Source: Caulobacter sp. X
GTDB lineage: Bacteria; Pseudomonadota; Alphaproteobacteria; Caulobacterales; Caulobacteraceae
Direction of reading: 5' to 3'
DNA length: 64,000 bases
Assembly: GCF_002742635.1 (NCBI RefSeq)
Contig: NZ_PEGF01000001.1
Coordinates: 682,001 to 746,000 of the forward strand
Positions 1 through 7,379 of this stretch are shown piece after piece. Under the pieces are notes generated by a model, which had not been told where the DNA came from, did not search any database, and saw only the letters and a program-made list of their open reading frames with translations. Both the position numbers and the translations under genes were made by a program. Position 1 is the first letter of the stretch; each line of letters begins with the position of its first letter.

Positions 1-403
1 TCCGCGCGGAACGCTTTTGCGCGGTGACGACGACTTCTTCGAGTTCGGCGACGACCGGATTTTCCTGCACCGAAATCAGGAAGGTGCGCGGCCCGGTGAC
101 CGTCGCCTTCAGGCCCGACGCCGCCAGGAGGTCGCGCAGCGCCTCGGCCGGCGAATGGGTCCCGACCACCGCGTTGGCCCGCTTTCCCTTGACCAGGTTC
201 GCCGCGTAGAGAACCTGCACGTCAGCCTGCCGGGCGAAGGCTGGCAAGGCCAGCTCCAAGGGCTGGGCCTGCAGCGAGAAGGCTGCTGGCGGCGCGCCGC
301 CCTCCTGGGCCAAGGCCGGCGCGGTCGCGCCCAGAACGGCGATGGCGCAGCAGGCCATCAGGCCACGCCGAAGACCGGCGGCGTGGAAAACTCGGTTCGT
401 CAT
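1..403 (-). CDS. TonB-dependent receptor, N-terminal part (cut by window edge)
   Basis: Outer-membrane TonB-dependent receptor with a signalling N-terminus; only about 134 residues are inside the window. Reading leftward from ATG at 403, preceded by an AGGACAG ribosome site, there is a signal peptide ending near APALAQ. A secretin/TonB short N-terminal (STN) domain follows (about residues 40-110, FSLQAQPLELALPAFARQAD type). Then comes a TonB-box-like segment, EEVVVTAQKR, which normally precedes the plug. In FecA-type receptors the STN domain contacts FecR in the periplasm. The gene lies downstream of a FecR and a sigma factor on the same strand, so it is the likely receptor of that signalling system. 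The substrate cannot be judged because plug and barrel are outside the window. Confidence 0.88.
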   Translation of the reverse strand, partial: MTNRVFHAAGLRRGLMACCAIAVLGATAPALAQEGGAPPAAFSLQAQPLELALPAFARQADVQVLYAANLVKGKRANAVVGTHSPAEALRDLLAASGLKATVTGPRTFLISVQENPVVAELEEVVVTAQKRSAR

Positions 404-527
404 CGTGCTGTCCTAAGCGTTCGCCGGCCCCCGTCGACCGATCACTCCCAGGAACTTCGCCGCGAGCGAAAGCCTCATCTTGTCGTGAAAATTTCATCGA
501 CGCAGCGCCTTGGAGGCGGACAAACCT

Positions 528-1472
528 TCAGCCGTCGATCTCCCAAGTCGTCTCGTCCAGCTGGCGTATGCGCACGCCAAAGCCCGCCGCCAGGGCCTGG
601 GCGAACTCGCGCGTCCCGTCATAGCGGAACGAGCCCGAGATACGGATGGCGTCCAGTCGCGTGTCGGCGGCGAGGGCTAGGCGATCGCTGGAATAGCGGT
701 TGAAGGCGGCCACGACCTGCGGCAGCGGCGCGTCGTTGAACACCAGCCGCCCTTCGCGCCAAGCGGTTAGCCGGTCGAGATCGGCGAGCGCCACGCGTCG
801 CGCGTCGGCCGGACCTGCGGTCATCTGACCCGCCGTCAGCCGTCGGGGCGCGCCGCTCGCCGCCGCCACCTCGAGAACGCCGTCCTCGATCAGGATCTGC
901 GCCGTCTGGCCCTGCTTGGTCACCTGGAATCGGCCGCCGCTGCCTTGCGCGCGCTGGTCGCCGACGATCACCTCGAACGGACGCCCGGGCGCCGAGCGCG
1001 CGTCGAAATAGGCCTGCCCCTCGACCAGTCGCACGCGTCGACGGACCTTGTCGTACTGGACACGCACGGTCGACAGCGGCGCCAGGGTCACGCTTGACCC
1101 ATCGGGCAGGGGCGCGGTCAAGCGCTCGCCGGCCCCGGTTCGGATCTTCGCCCCGGCCGCACCGGCCATCAGGAACGCCGCGCCCCCTGCCCCGGCCGCC
1201 GCCAGCGCGCCGCCCACGCCCAGGATCGCCCGCCGGCGGCTGACGCCCGAGGCTTCGCGCAGAGCGGCCGCGCGCATCGCCATCAGGCTCTCGGCGCCCT
1301 TGGCCGCGCCCAGCACCGACCAGGCGTCGGCGGTCTCGTGGTAGGCGTCGGCGTTACCGGGCGTTTCCAGCCATTCGAGGAACGCCCTGCGATCCTCGCC
1401 CGTCAACGGTCCGCGGTCGGTCTTCGCGAACCAGCGGACGGCTTCATCCTCGCGGGACAGACCGCGCGCCAT
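528..1472 (-). CDS. FecR-family anti-sigma/signal transducer
   Basis: Inner-membrane regulator that relays receptor occupancy to an ECF sigma factor. The 314-residue protein has the usual layout. A cytoplasmic DUF4880-like N-terminus (EDEAVRWFAKTDRG, then FLEWLETPGNADAYHE) is followed by one membrane segment near residues 80-105 (ILGVGGALAAAGAGGAAFLM). A periplasmic FecR domain contains GERLTAPLPDGSSVTLAP and VRLVEGQAYFDA. The C-terminus is DUF4974/STN-like, with VFNDAPLPQVVAAFNRYS and IRISGSFRYDG. Its ATG shares one base with the stop of the upstream sigma gene (TAATG), indicating translational coupling. The partial receptor at 1-403 follows after about 124 bp. The exact ligand is unknown. 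Confidence 0.92.
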   Translation of the reverse strand: MARGLSREDEAVRWFAKTDRGPLTGEDRRAFLEWLETPGNADAYHETADAWSVLGAAKGAESLMAMRAAALREASGVSRRRAILGVGGALAAAGAGGAAFLMAGAAGAKIRTGAGERLTAPLPDGSSVTLAPLSTVRVQYDKVRRRVRLVEGQAYFDARSAPGRPFEVIVGDQRAQGSGGRFQVTKQGQTAQILIEDGVLEVAAASGAPRRLTAGQMTAGPADARRVALADLDRLTAWREGRLVFNDAPLPQVVAAFNRYSSDRLALAADTRLDAIRISGSFRYDGTREFAQALAAGFGVRIRQLDETTWEIDG

Positions 1473-2026
1473 TAGCCCTGCTCCCTCAGTGCGTCTCGCA
1501 GCACGGCCATCGCTCGCACCAAGTGTTTTTCCACGGCGCTGACCGAGATGTTCAGCCGGGCGGCGATCTGGGCGTGGCTCATATCCTCGAAGCGGCGAAG
1601 GATGACGATGGTGCGCGCGCGAGGCGACAGCGACTTGAGGGCGACGTTGATGCGCTGAAGACTTTGCCGCCCGCCGACGACATCCTCGGCGCCCGGAAGA
1701 TCATCGGCGAGATCGATTCGGTCCAGATCCACCGCGCTCAGCATCTGACGCGCCCGCTCCCGTTTGACCTTGTCGCGAAGAAGATTGGCAGCCGCTTCGA
1801 AGACATAGCCATCGATACTCTTCAGGCTCATCAGGCCTGGGCGGCGCAACAGGCGCAGGAACAGGTCCTGGACCAGTTCCTCGCTGTCCGGCTGGGAGCC
1901 CGTGCGGCGCGTAAAATAGCGCAACAGCGGGGTTCGCAGGCGGCGGGTGAGAGCTTCAAAACGCTCGGCGCCCGTGGAGCCGTCCGACTCACGCGCCGCC
2001 GCAGGATCAAGAGCAGGCAGGGACAT
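1472..2026 (-). CDS. ECF RNA polymerase sigma factor, FecI-like
   Basis: Extracytoplasmic-function sigma-70 factor expected to transcribe the neighbouring receptor gene. Region 2 is visible as LLRYFTRRTGSQPDSEELVQD and FLRLLRRPG. Region 4 is visible as LSPRARTIVILRRFEDMSHA followed by the helix-turn-helix QIAARLNISVSAVEKHL. I start it at ATG 2026 (MSLPALDPAAARE), giving about 184 residues, the normal size for FecI-like factors. A longer frame reaches 2194 but its extra residues look non-coding. The stop overlaps the FecR start by one base. It is divergent from a second FecI-like gene at 2638. Confidence 0.9.
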   Translation of the reverse strand: MSLPALDPAAARESDGSTGAERFEALTRRLRTPLLRYFTRRTGSQPDSEELVQDLFLRLLRRPGLMSLKSIDGYVFEAAANLLRDKVKRERARQMLSAVDLDRIDLADDLPGAEDVVGGRQSLQRINVALKSLSPRARTIVILRRFEDMSHAQIAARLNISVSAVEKHLVRAMAVLRDALREQG

Positions 2027-2637
2027 GAGAAGGCCGCATGCCAGCGGCCGACGACAATCGTGTGAAACCCAGGCCCCCGCCCCGCTTCGGCCATGCCCGC
2101 CGTCAGCCCTAATCATTGCGCGAGAGAACGGGAACCGGCACGCGCAAACATGCGTGGCGCCACCGCGGGATGACCCGTGCTCGCCCGCCGACAACGAAAA
2201 TCGCGCGCCCGCCGCCCGCGACGGCGGGCCAAGTACGGCCGCACATGGCAGACCGATCTCGGTCTTCTAACGTCGACGCAGCCGTCAAACCCGCCGATCG
2301 TCTGCCCTTCCACGCCAGTACGACGCCGCCGGGATGTCCAATCAGCCACCCGACTCCGGGCGGCAACTCGTATGGCCCCACTCCATGACCCAACACATCG
2401 ATAGAATCTCAATCGGCGACATGCTCTCCGCCCCGCGAGCGCGCGCCATTCGAGCAGGTAGACCCAGTAGCCGGCCCCGGCGGCGACGCGGACGACCGCC
2501 TGGCCGTCTCGGCTAACGGTAGAGCCCGCGGCGCTCCATAGGGGATGCGCCGCCGGCTGAAGGGCCGATGTCGTGAAACTGTATTCCGAGCCCTCTAGAA
2601 GCGCTCATTCATCATCGTTGGGCGGGTTCAGACCGCA
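2027..2637. other. 611-bp divergent intergenic region without an intact gene
   Basis: This gap separates two divergent FecI-like sigma genes and should carry both promoters, although I could not identify a convincing one. Several short overlapping open frames exist on both strands, but their translations are arginine/proline-rich and look like out-of-frame GC-rich sequence. The one stretch with protein-like composition is listed separately at 2419-2598. Confidence 0.6.
2419..2598 (-). pseudogene. Possible decayed coding remnant
   Basis: One reverse-strand frame has no start codon near its upstream end but reads like real protein for about 60 codons. It begins EGSEYSFTTSALQPAAHP, continues GSTVSRDGQAVVRVAAG and ends AGYWVYLLEWRALAG. 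It then turns into arginine/serine-rich noise. The 'DGQ..V.V.AGAGYWVYLLEW' pattern recalls the end of DUF4198-like domains, but that is only an impression. A stop codon lies directly upstream, so if this was a gene it has lost its 5' end. Chance composition in a GC-rich genome is a real alternative. Confidence 0.25.
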
Positions 2638-3228
2638 ATGATGCGGCTTCGCGATTTCGACCATTGGTTCGTCGACCATATCCTGCCGTACGAGCGGCAG
2701 TATCTGAAGTTGGCGCGACGACTGACCGGCGACTTCGACGAGGCCGCCGACCTGGTGCATGACGCCTATGCTCGCGTGTTCGCGCACGACGGCGCGCGGC
2801 AGGTCGCCAATCCTCGCGCCTATGTCCTGCAGATCGTCCGTAACCTGGGCATCCAGAAGATCCGCCGCGCCCGCATCGTCTCGATCGAGACCGTCGCCGC
2901 GGTCGAGAACCTGCAGCATGTCGACCTCGCGATCGACGCCTTCAGCCAGCTTTCCGATCGCGAGGAACTGCGCCGGCTCATCGCGGCGATCCAGAAGCTT
3001 CCGACACAGGCGCGCCGGGTTGTGATAATGCGGCGTTTCGACGACATGTCGCCCAAGGACGTAGCGGCGCGCCTCGGCATAAGCGTCTCTACTATGGAGA
3101 AGCATCTCGCCAAGGGCCTCAGCCTGTTGGCGGACGTGCTGGATGCGGCGGAAGGGGCTGACAAGCCCCTCCCCCAGGAACGTGAGAGCGGATGGAGCCG
3201 CAAGGCCAGATCGACCACAAGGCGATAA
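2638..3228 (+). CDS. ECF RNA polymerase sigma factor, FecI-like
   Basis: Second FecI-like extracytoplasmic-function sigma factor, about 196 residues. Region 2 shows as HILPYERQYLKLARRLTG and DEAADLVHDAYARVFAH. Region 4 shows as LPTQARRVVIMRRFDDMS followed by the helix-turn-helix KDVAARLGISVSTMEKHL. ATG at 2641 is an alternative start. The C-terminal tail (about 25 residues, arginine-rich) overlaps the start of the next gene, a FecR, by 37 bases. This is the first gene of a four-gene rightward operon: sigma, FecR, TonB receptor, PhoX-like protein. It should activate the receptor and enzyme genes. Confidence 0.91.
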   Translation: MMRLRDFDHWFVDHILPYERQYLKLARRLTGDFDEAADLVHDAYARVFAHDGARQVANPRAYVLQIVRNLGIQKIRRARIVSIETVAAVENLQHVDLAIDAFSQLSDREELRRLIAAIQKLPTQARRVVIMRRFDDMSPKDVAARLGISVSTMEKHLAKGLSLLADVLDAAEGADKPLPQERESGWSRKARSTTRR

Positions 3229-4151
3229 GGGACGAGGCCAGCCTATGGGTGGCGCGCCTCGACTCCGGGTCGGCTGACGTCGAGGCCTTCGAGCGTTGGC
3301 GCGACGCCGATCCGGCTCATGCGGCGGCCTACGCCAAGATGAGCCGGCTCTGGTACAGGCTTGGCCAGTCCGGGACGATCCTGGAGCCGCCCGAGCCTGT
3401 CGCCGAGCCCGCGCCATCGCGGCGTGGTTTGTTGCGCGCCGCCGGCGTGATCGGCGGCGCCTGCGCGGTGGGGGCCGGCGCCTTCGCCACCAGGACCTTC
3501 GCCAAGTCCACCGCCAGCACCCGGCCGGGCGAGCGGCGGCGCGTGACCGTGGGGCCGGGCGTGGCGATCGACCTGAACACCGACAGCAAGATCTCCTGGC
3601 GGCTGCAGGACGGCGCGCCGCACGTCTGGCTGGATCGCGGCGAAGCCGCCGTGACCGTAGCCGCCTCCGCCCGCAAGGCCTGCGTATTGAAGGCGGGCGA
3701 TGTGACCGTTGACCTGAAAAGCGGAGAATTCAACGCCCGCTTGCGGGGCGGCTCGCTGGATCTGCTTGTGCTGCGGGGAACCGGCGCTCTTTATCGGTCG
3801 AAGACCAGCCAGGCGCCCGCCGCCCATCTGGAACAGGGTCAGAGCGTGGTCGCCACGGCGTCCGCCACCCTGGTCCAGAAGGCATCGACCGAGGCGCTTG
3901 ACGAGGTCTCGGCCTGGCGGCGCGGCGAGATCGTGTTCCAGGGGGCGCCATTGGGCGCGGTCGTCGAGGAATATAATCGCTATCTGACGCGCAAGCTGGT
4001 CATCGCCGATCCGGAGCTGAGCCGATTGCGCCTGGGGGGGCGCTTCACGAATTCCGACCCCAGCGATTTTCTCGAAACCCTGCGCTCCAGCTTCAACGTG
4101 CGCGTGATCGACGCCGGCGCCGACACCATTGTGCTGACCCGCTCCGAATAA
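3192..4151 (+). CDS. FecR-family anti-sigma/signal transducer
   Basis: Partner regulator of the sigma factor at 2638; 319 residues. The N-terminal DUF4880-like part reads DEASLWVARLDSGSADVEAFERW with ADPAHAAAYAKMSRLW. A membrane segment lies near residues 75-100 (LLRAAGVIGGACAVGAGAF), preceded by SRRG. The periplasmic FecR domain includes GERRRVTVGPGVAIDLNTDS and VWLDRGEAAVTVAA. The DUF4974/STN-like end has IVFQGAPLGAVVEEYNRYL and LRLGGRFTNSDPSDFLETL. It overlaps the sigma gene by 37 bases, which suggests balanced translation of sigma and anti-sigma. A 93-bp gap then precedes the receptor gene. Confidence 0.92.
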   Translation: MEPQGQIDHKAIRDEASLWVARLDSGSADVEAFERWRDADPAHAAAYAKMSRLWYRLGQSGTILEPPEPVAEPAPSRRGLLRAAGVIGGACAVGAGAFATRTFAKSTASTRPGERRRVTVGPGVAIDLNTDSKISWRLQDGAPHVWLDRGEAAVTVAASARKACVLKAGDVTVDLKSGEFNARLRGGSLDLLVLRGTGALYRSKTSQAPAAHLEQGQSVVATASATLVQKASTEALDEVSAWRRGEIVFQGAPLGAVVEEYNRYLTRKLVIADPELSRLRLGGRFTNSDPSDFLETLRSSFNVRVIDAGADTIVLTRSE

Positions 4152-4244
4152 TTTCCGCGATCGCATAGAGCCGGTCCAAATCCCAAGCGTCTCTATGGCG
4201 CAGCCTGCCCACTCGGGGGTTGAGCGGCTGACCGGAGCGACCCA

Positions 4245-7200
4245 ATGCCTTCCAAGCGTTCATCGCGCGCCCGCCTGATGGCGGCGCTGCTGGCGACCAC
4301 CTGCGCCTTTTCCGCGCCAGCTGCCTGGGCCCAGGCCCCTCAAGCCGGCAAGACCGCCGTGGCCGAGATCGCGTTCGACATACCGGCGCAGAGCCTGGCT
4401 TCGGCCCTGAACACTTTCTCGCGCCAAGCCGGCGTGCAGATCCTGTTTCCCTACGACGCGATCGAGGGCCGGAGCAGCAAGCCGCTGCAGGGCCGCTACC
4501 CGATACGCGGCGCCCTGAACCTGCTGCTCGCGGGTTCGCCCCTGATCGTCGACAGCGATGACGGCCGTACGATCGGCCTGGTGGTCGCCAAACGCCAGGG
4601 CGTCGGCCAGGTCTCGGGACTGGTGAACCAGATCGACGGCAAGGCCCCGCTGTCAGGCGTGCTGGTCCGTGTCGATGCGACCGCACAGACGGCCGTGACC
4701 GACTCCGAGGGCCGCTACCGCTTCGGCGCTCTCCCCTCCGGTCCCCACACCCTGACCTTTCAGTATCTGGGCCTGCCAGACCTGAAGGAGACCGTCGAGG
4801 TCGTCCCCGGTGAGAACCCCCAGCGCGTCTCGATCATGGGCGCGGCTCAGGTTTCCGAACTGATCGTAACCGGCCAGCGCGCCGCTCAGGCGCGGGCGCT
4901 CAGCCGCCAGCGCAACGCCGACAACCTTAGCAATGTCGTCGCCGCGGACCAGGCCGGCCGCTTTCCCGACCTGAACGCAGCCGAGGCCCTGCGCCGCATG
5001 CCGGGCGTCTCGGTGCAGCGCGAGGTCGTGGCCGGCGAAGGTCGCTATGTCTCCATCCGCGGCTTGGACAGCGGTCTGAACAACACCCAGATCAACGGCA
5101 TGAACGCCGCCCAGCCGGAGAAAGAAAACCGTCGGGTGCCGCTGGACATGATCCAGACCGCCGCCCTGTCCTCGATCACCGTGCACAAGACCCTGCTCCC
5201 CGACCAGGAGGCCGACGGCATCGGCGGCGCGGTCGTGCTGGAAACCGCCACGGCCTTCGACTTCGCCAAGCCCGTCTTGGACCTGACGGTCAGCGGCTTC
5301 CACCACGATCTGGCCGGCAAGACCAGCCCGATGTTCCAGGGCACCGCCGCCCGGCGGTTCGGCGACCACGACCAGTTCGGCGTCCTGATCTCGGGCGGCT
5401 ATTCAAAGCGCAAGACCAAGGGCTACGTCTTCTACCAGGACGAAGACTATCTCAGCTTCATCGAGGATGATCCGACCGGCGGCGTAACGCCGCTGCAGTT
5501 CCACATCGCCCAGTACGAGGACAAGCGCGAGAACATCTCGGCCAATGTCGCCCTGAACTGGGCGGTCACGGACAATACAGAGCTGACCTTCAAGGGCAGC
5601 TACAACCGGCTCTATGATCAAGAACTGAGCCGCGAAATCTATTTCGAGGGCGGCACCGAGGACTACGAGGACGGCAAGCTGGTCCTCACCGAGCACGGCA
5701 ACGCCCAGATCTTCGACCAGTATGAAGAAACCGAGCTGACACAGCAGTCCTATGTCCTGACCGGCAAGACGCGCGCCGGCGCCTTCACCTTCGACTACGG
5801 GCTCGGCTACTCGGCCGGCGTCCGCAACGAGCCGTTCGACAACGAGGTCGCTTTCAAGGTCGATCTGGACAGCAACCTCTTCGCCTACGACTTCACGGGC
5901 CGCTTCCCCCAGCCCAACCTGACGGCGGCCGACCGGGCGCGCATCGCCGATCCGTCGCAATACGCGCTGGGCTACAACGACATCGACATCGACGATCAGA
6001 AGAACACCCGCGCCGCGGCGCATTTCGACATCAGCTACGACCCGGGTTCGGGCTGGCTTCGGTCCGTGAAGTTCGGGGCCAAGGCCGAGCGCTCCAAGCG
6101 CAAGCTGGTCGAGGGCAATGTCATGGACCTGGAGGGGCCGCTGACCCTGAAGGCGTTCGGCGTCGGGCCCCTGGTCAGCGTCGCCCAGACCGGCGCGCCC
6201 TACCCTGCGTTTCTGTCGCTGGACATCGCCCAGGTGAAGGCCTGGAAGACCTATTCCCAGCACCTGGTCGACACTGACACCGCTTTCGAAAACGACTATG
6301 TCGAGGACGGCGTCATCCCTCGTGACGAGGACAGCTACGAGAGCCGCGAGGACATCTTCGCCGGCTACCTGATGGCCAAGGGCGTTTGGGGGCGTTGGGA
6401 AGCGATCGGCGGCCTGCGTGTGGATCACACGCGCATCGCGTCCGACAACTGGGAAGCCGTCGAGCTGGAGGGCCAGGCCCCGGTGTTCACGCCGGTGACG
6501 GGCAAGGCCAGCTACACGAGTTGGCTGCCCCGCCTGCAGGTCAACTATCGCGCCAACGACAACCTGGTGGTTCGCGGCGCGATGTTCACCTCGATCGCCC
6601 GCCCCGAACCGCTGTTCATCTCCGGCGCGACCACGATCGAGGAGGAGGACGGCGAGGTCGATGTCACGGTCGGTAATCCTGGTTTGAAGCCCGCCTACGC
6701 CTACAATTTCGATCTCGGGATCGAGCGCTATTTCGGCTCGATCGGCATGATCTCGGCCGGCGTCTACTACAAGCGGATCGACCGCTTCATCTTCAGCGGC
6801 GTGGCCGGCGAGACCGAGGCCGACCGCGCCCGGTTCGAGAATGATCCGCGCCTGGTGGGCAAGGTCATCGACGACGTCACCACCTACACCAACGGCAAGC
6901 GCGCGACGGTCTACGGCCTGGAGCTGAACTTGGTGCGCCAGTTCAGCAACCTGCCCGGTCCATGGGGCGGTCTGGGCGTCTACGCCAACGCCACCCTCCA
7001 ACGCAGCAAGGCAGATCCGGGCGTCGACGATATCGCCAAGGGCGACTTCTTCAACGCGCCGGAGAAGATCTTCACGGTGGCGGCGACCTACCAGAAATAC
7101 GGCCTGGAAGGCACCCTGGCCTATGGCTGGCGCGATCGACAGGCCGTGCGGTTCTCCAGCTACGGCACGCGCATCGTCGAGGAGGCCTACGGCTCCCTTG

Positions 7201-7379
7201 ACGGCCAGCTGCGCTACGCCATCACCCCGCGCGCCAAGGTTTTCTTCAACGCCGTGGACATGCTGAATGGAGGCGACAAGCCGATCGTCGACGAGCGCTA
7301 TGGCGAAGGCTCGCGCTACCTTGAGGGCGCGACCTACAGCGGCCGCACCTTCACCTTCGGCCTGAACCTTAGCTTCTGA
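4245..7379 (+). CDS. TonB-dependent receptor with STN signalling domain
   Basis: Outer-membrane TonB-dependent transporter of 1044 residues. In order: signal peptide (to about residue 30, ending AAWAQAP); STN domain (about 42-110, FDIPAQSLASALNTFSRQAG); a carboxypeptidase-regulatory-like beta-sandwich (about 125-190, VSGLVNQIDGKAPLSGVLV); a TonB box (ELIVTGQRAA); a plug with RMPGVSVQREVV and IRGLDSGLNNTQINGM; and a long barrel ending TFGLNLSF with the terminal Phe typical of outer-membrane proteins. The plug resembles the Xanthomonas/Caulobacter-type receptor subfamily (TIGR01782-like). The start is supported by GGAG seven bases upstream. The sigma/FecR pair upstream indicates substrate-induced signalling. 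The stop overlaps the PhoX-like start, linking uptake to that enzyme. A phosphorylated substrate is an inference from that neighbour. Confidence 0.93.
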   Translation: MPSKRSSRARLMAALLATTCAFSAPAAWAQAPQAGKTAVAEIAFDIPAQSLASALNTFSRQAGVQILFPYDAIEGRSSKPLQGRYPIRGALNLLLAGSPLIVDSDDGRTIGLVVAKRQGVGQVSGLVNQIDGKAPLSGVLVRVDATAQTAVTDSEGRYRFGALPSGPHTLTFQYLGLPDLKETVEVVPGENPQRVSIMGAAQVSELIVTGQRAAQARALSRQRNADNLSNVVAADQAGRFPDLNAAEALRRMPGVSVQREVVAGEGRYVSIRGLDSGLNNTQINGMNAAQPEKENRRVPLDMIQTAALSSITVHKTLLPDQEADGIGGAVVLETATAFDFAKPVLDLTVSGFHHDLAGKTSPMFQGTAARRFGDHDQFGVLISGGYSKRKTKGYVFYQDEDYLSFIEDDPTGGVTPLQFHIAQYEDKRENISANVALNWAVTDNTELTFKGSYNRLYDQELSREIYFEGGTEDYEDGKLVLTEHGNAQIFDQYEETELTQQSYVLTGKTRAGAFTFDYGLGYSAGVRNEPFDNEVAFKVDLDSNLFAYDFTGRFPQPNLTAADRARIADPSQYALGYNDIDIDDQKNTRAAAHFDISYDPGSGWLRSVKFGAKAERSKRKLVEGNVMDLEGPLTLKAFGVGPLVSVAQTGAPYPAFLSLDIAQVKAWKTYSQHLVDTDTAFENDYVEDGVIPRDEDSYESREDIFAGYLMAKGVWGRWEAIGGLRVDHTRIASDNWEAVELEGQAPVFTPVTGKASYTSWLPRLQVNYRANDNLVVRGAMFTSIARPEPLFISGATTIEEEDGEVDVTVGNPGLKPAYAYNFDLGIERYFGSIGMISAGVYYKRIDRFIFSGVAGETEADRARFENDPRLVGKVIDDVTTYTNGKRATVYGLELNLVRQFSNLPGPWGGLGVYANATLQRSKADPGVDDIAKGDFFNAPEKIFTVAATYQKYGLEGTLAYGWRDRQAVRFSSYGTRIVEEAYGSLDGQLRYAITPRAKVFFNAVDMLNGGDKPIVDERYGEGSRYLEGATYSGRTFTFGLNLSF

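Noticed and set aside
2109..2412. Overlapping ~95-codon frames on both strands
   Set aside because: All are Arg/Pro/Gly-rich with mutually exclusive overlaps; none shows a domain or signal peptide.
4152..4244. Search for an ECF promoter before the receptor gene
   Set aside because: CAAAT and CGTCT occur but only six bases apart, too close for a FecI-type -35/-10 pair, so no promoter is called.
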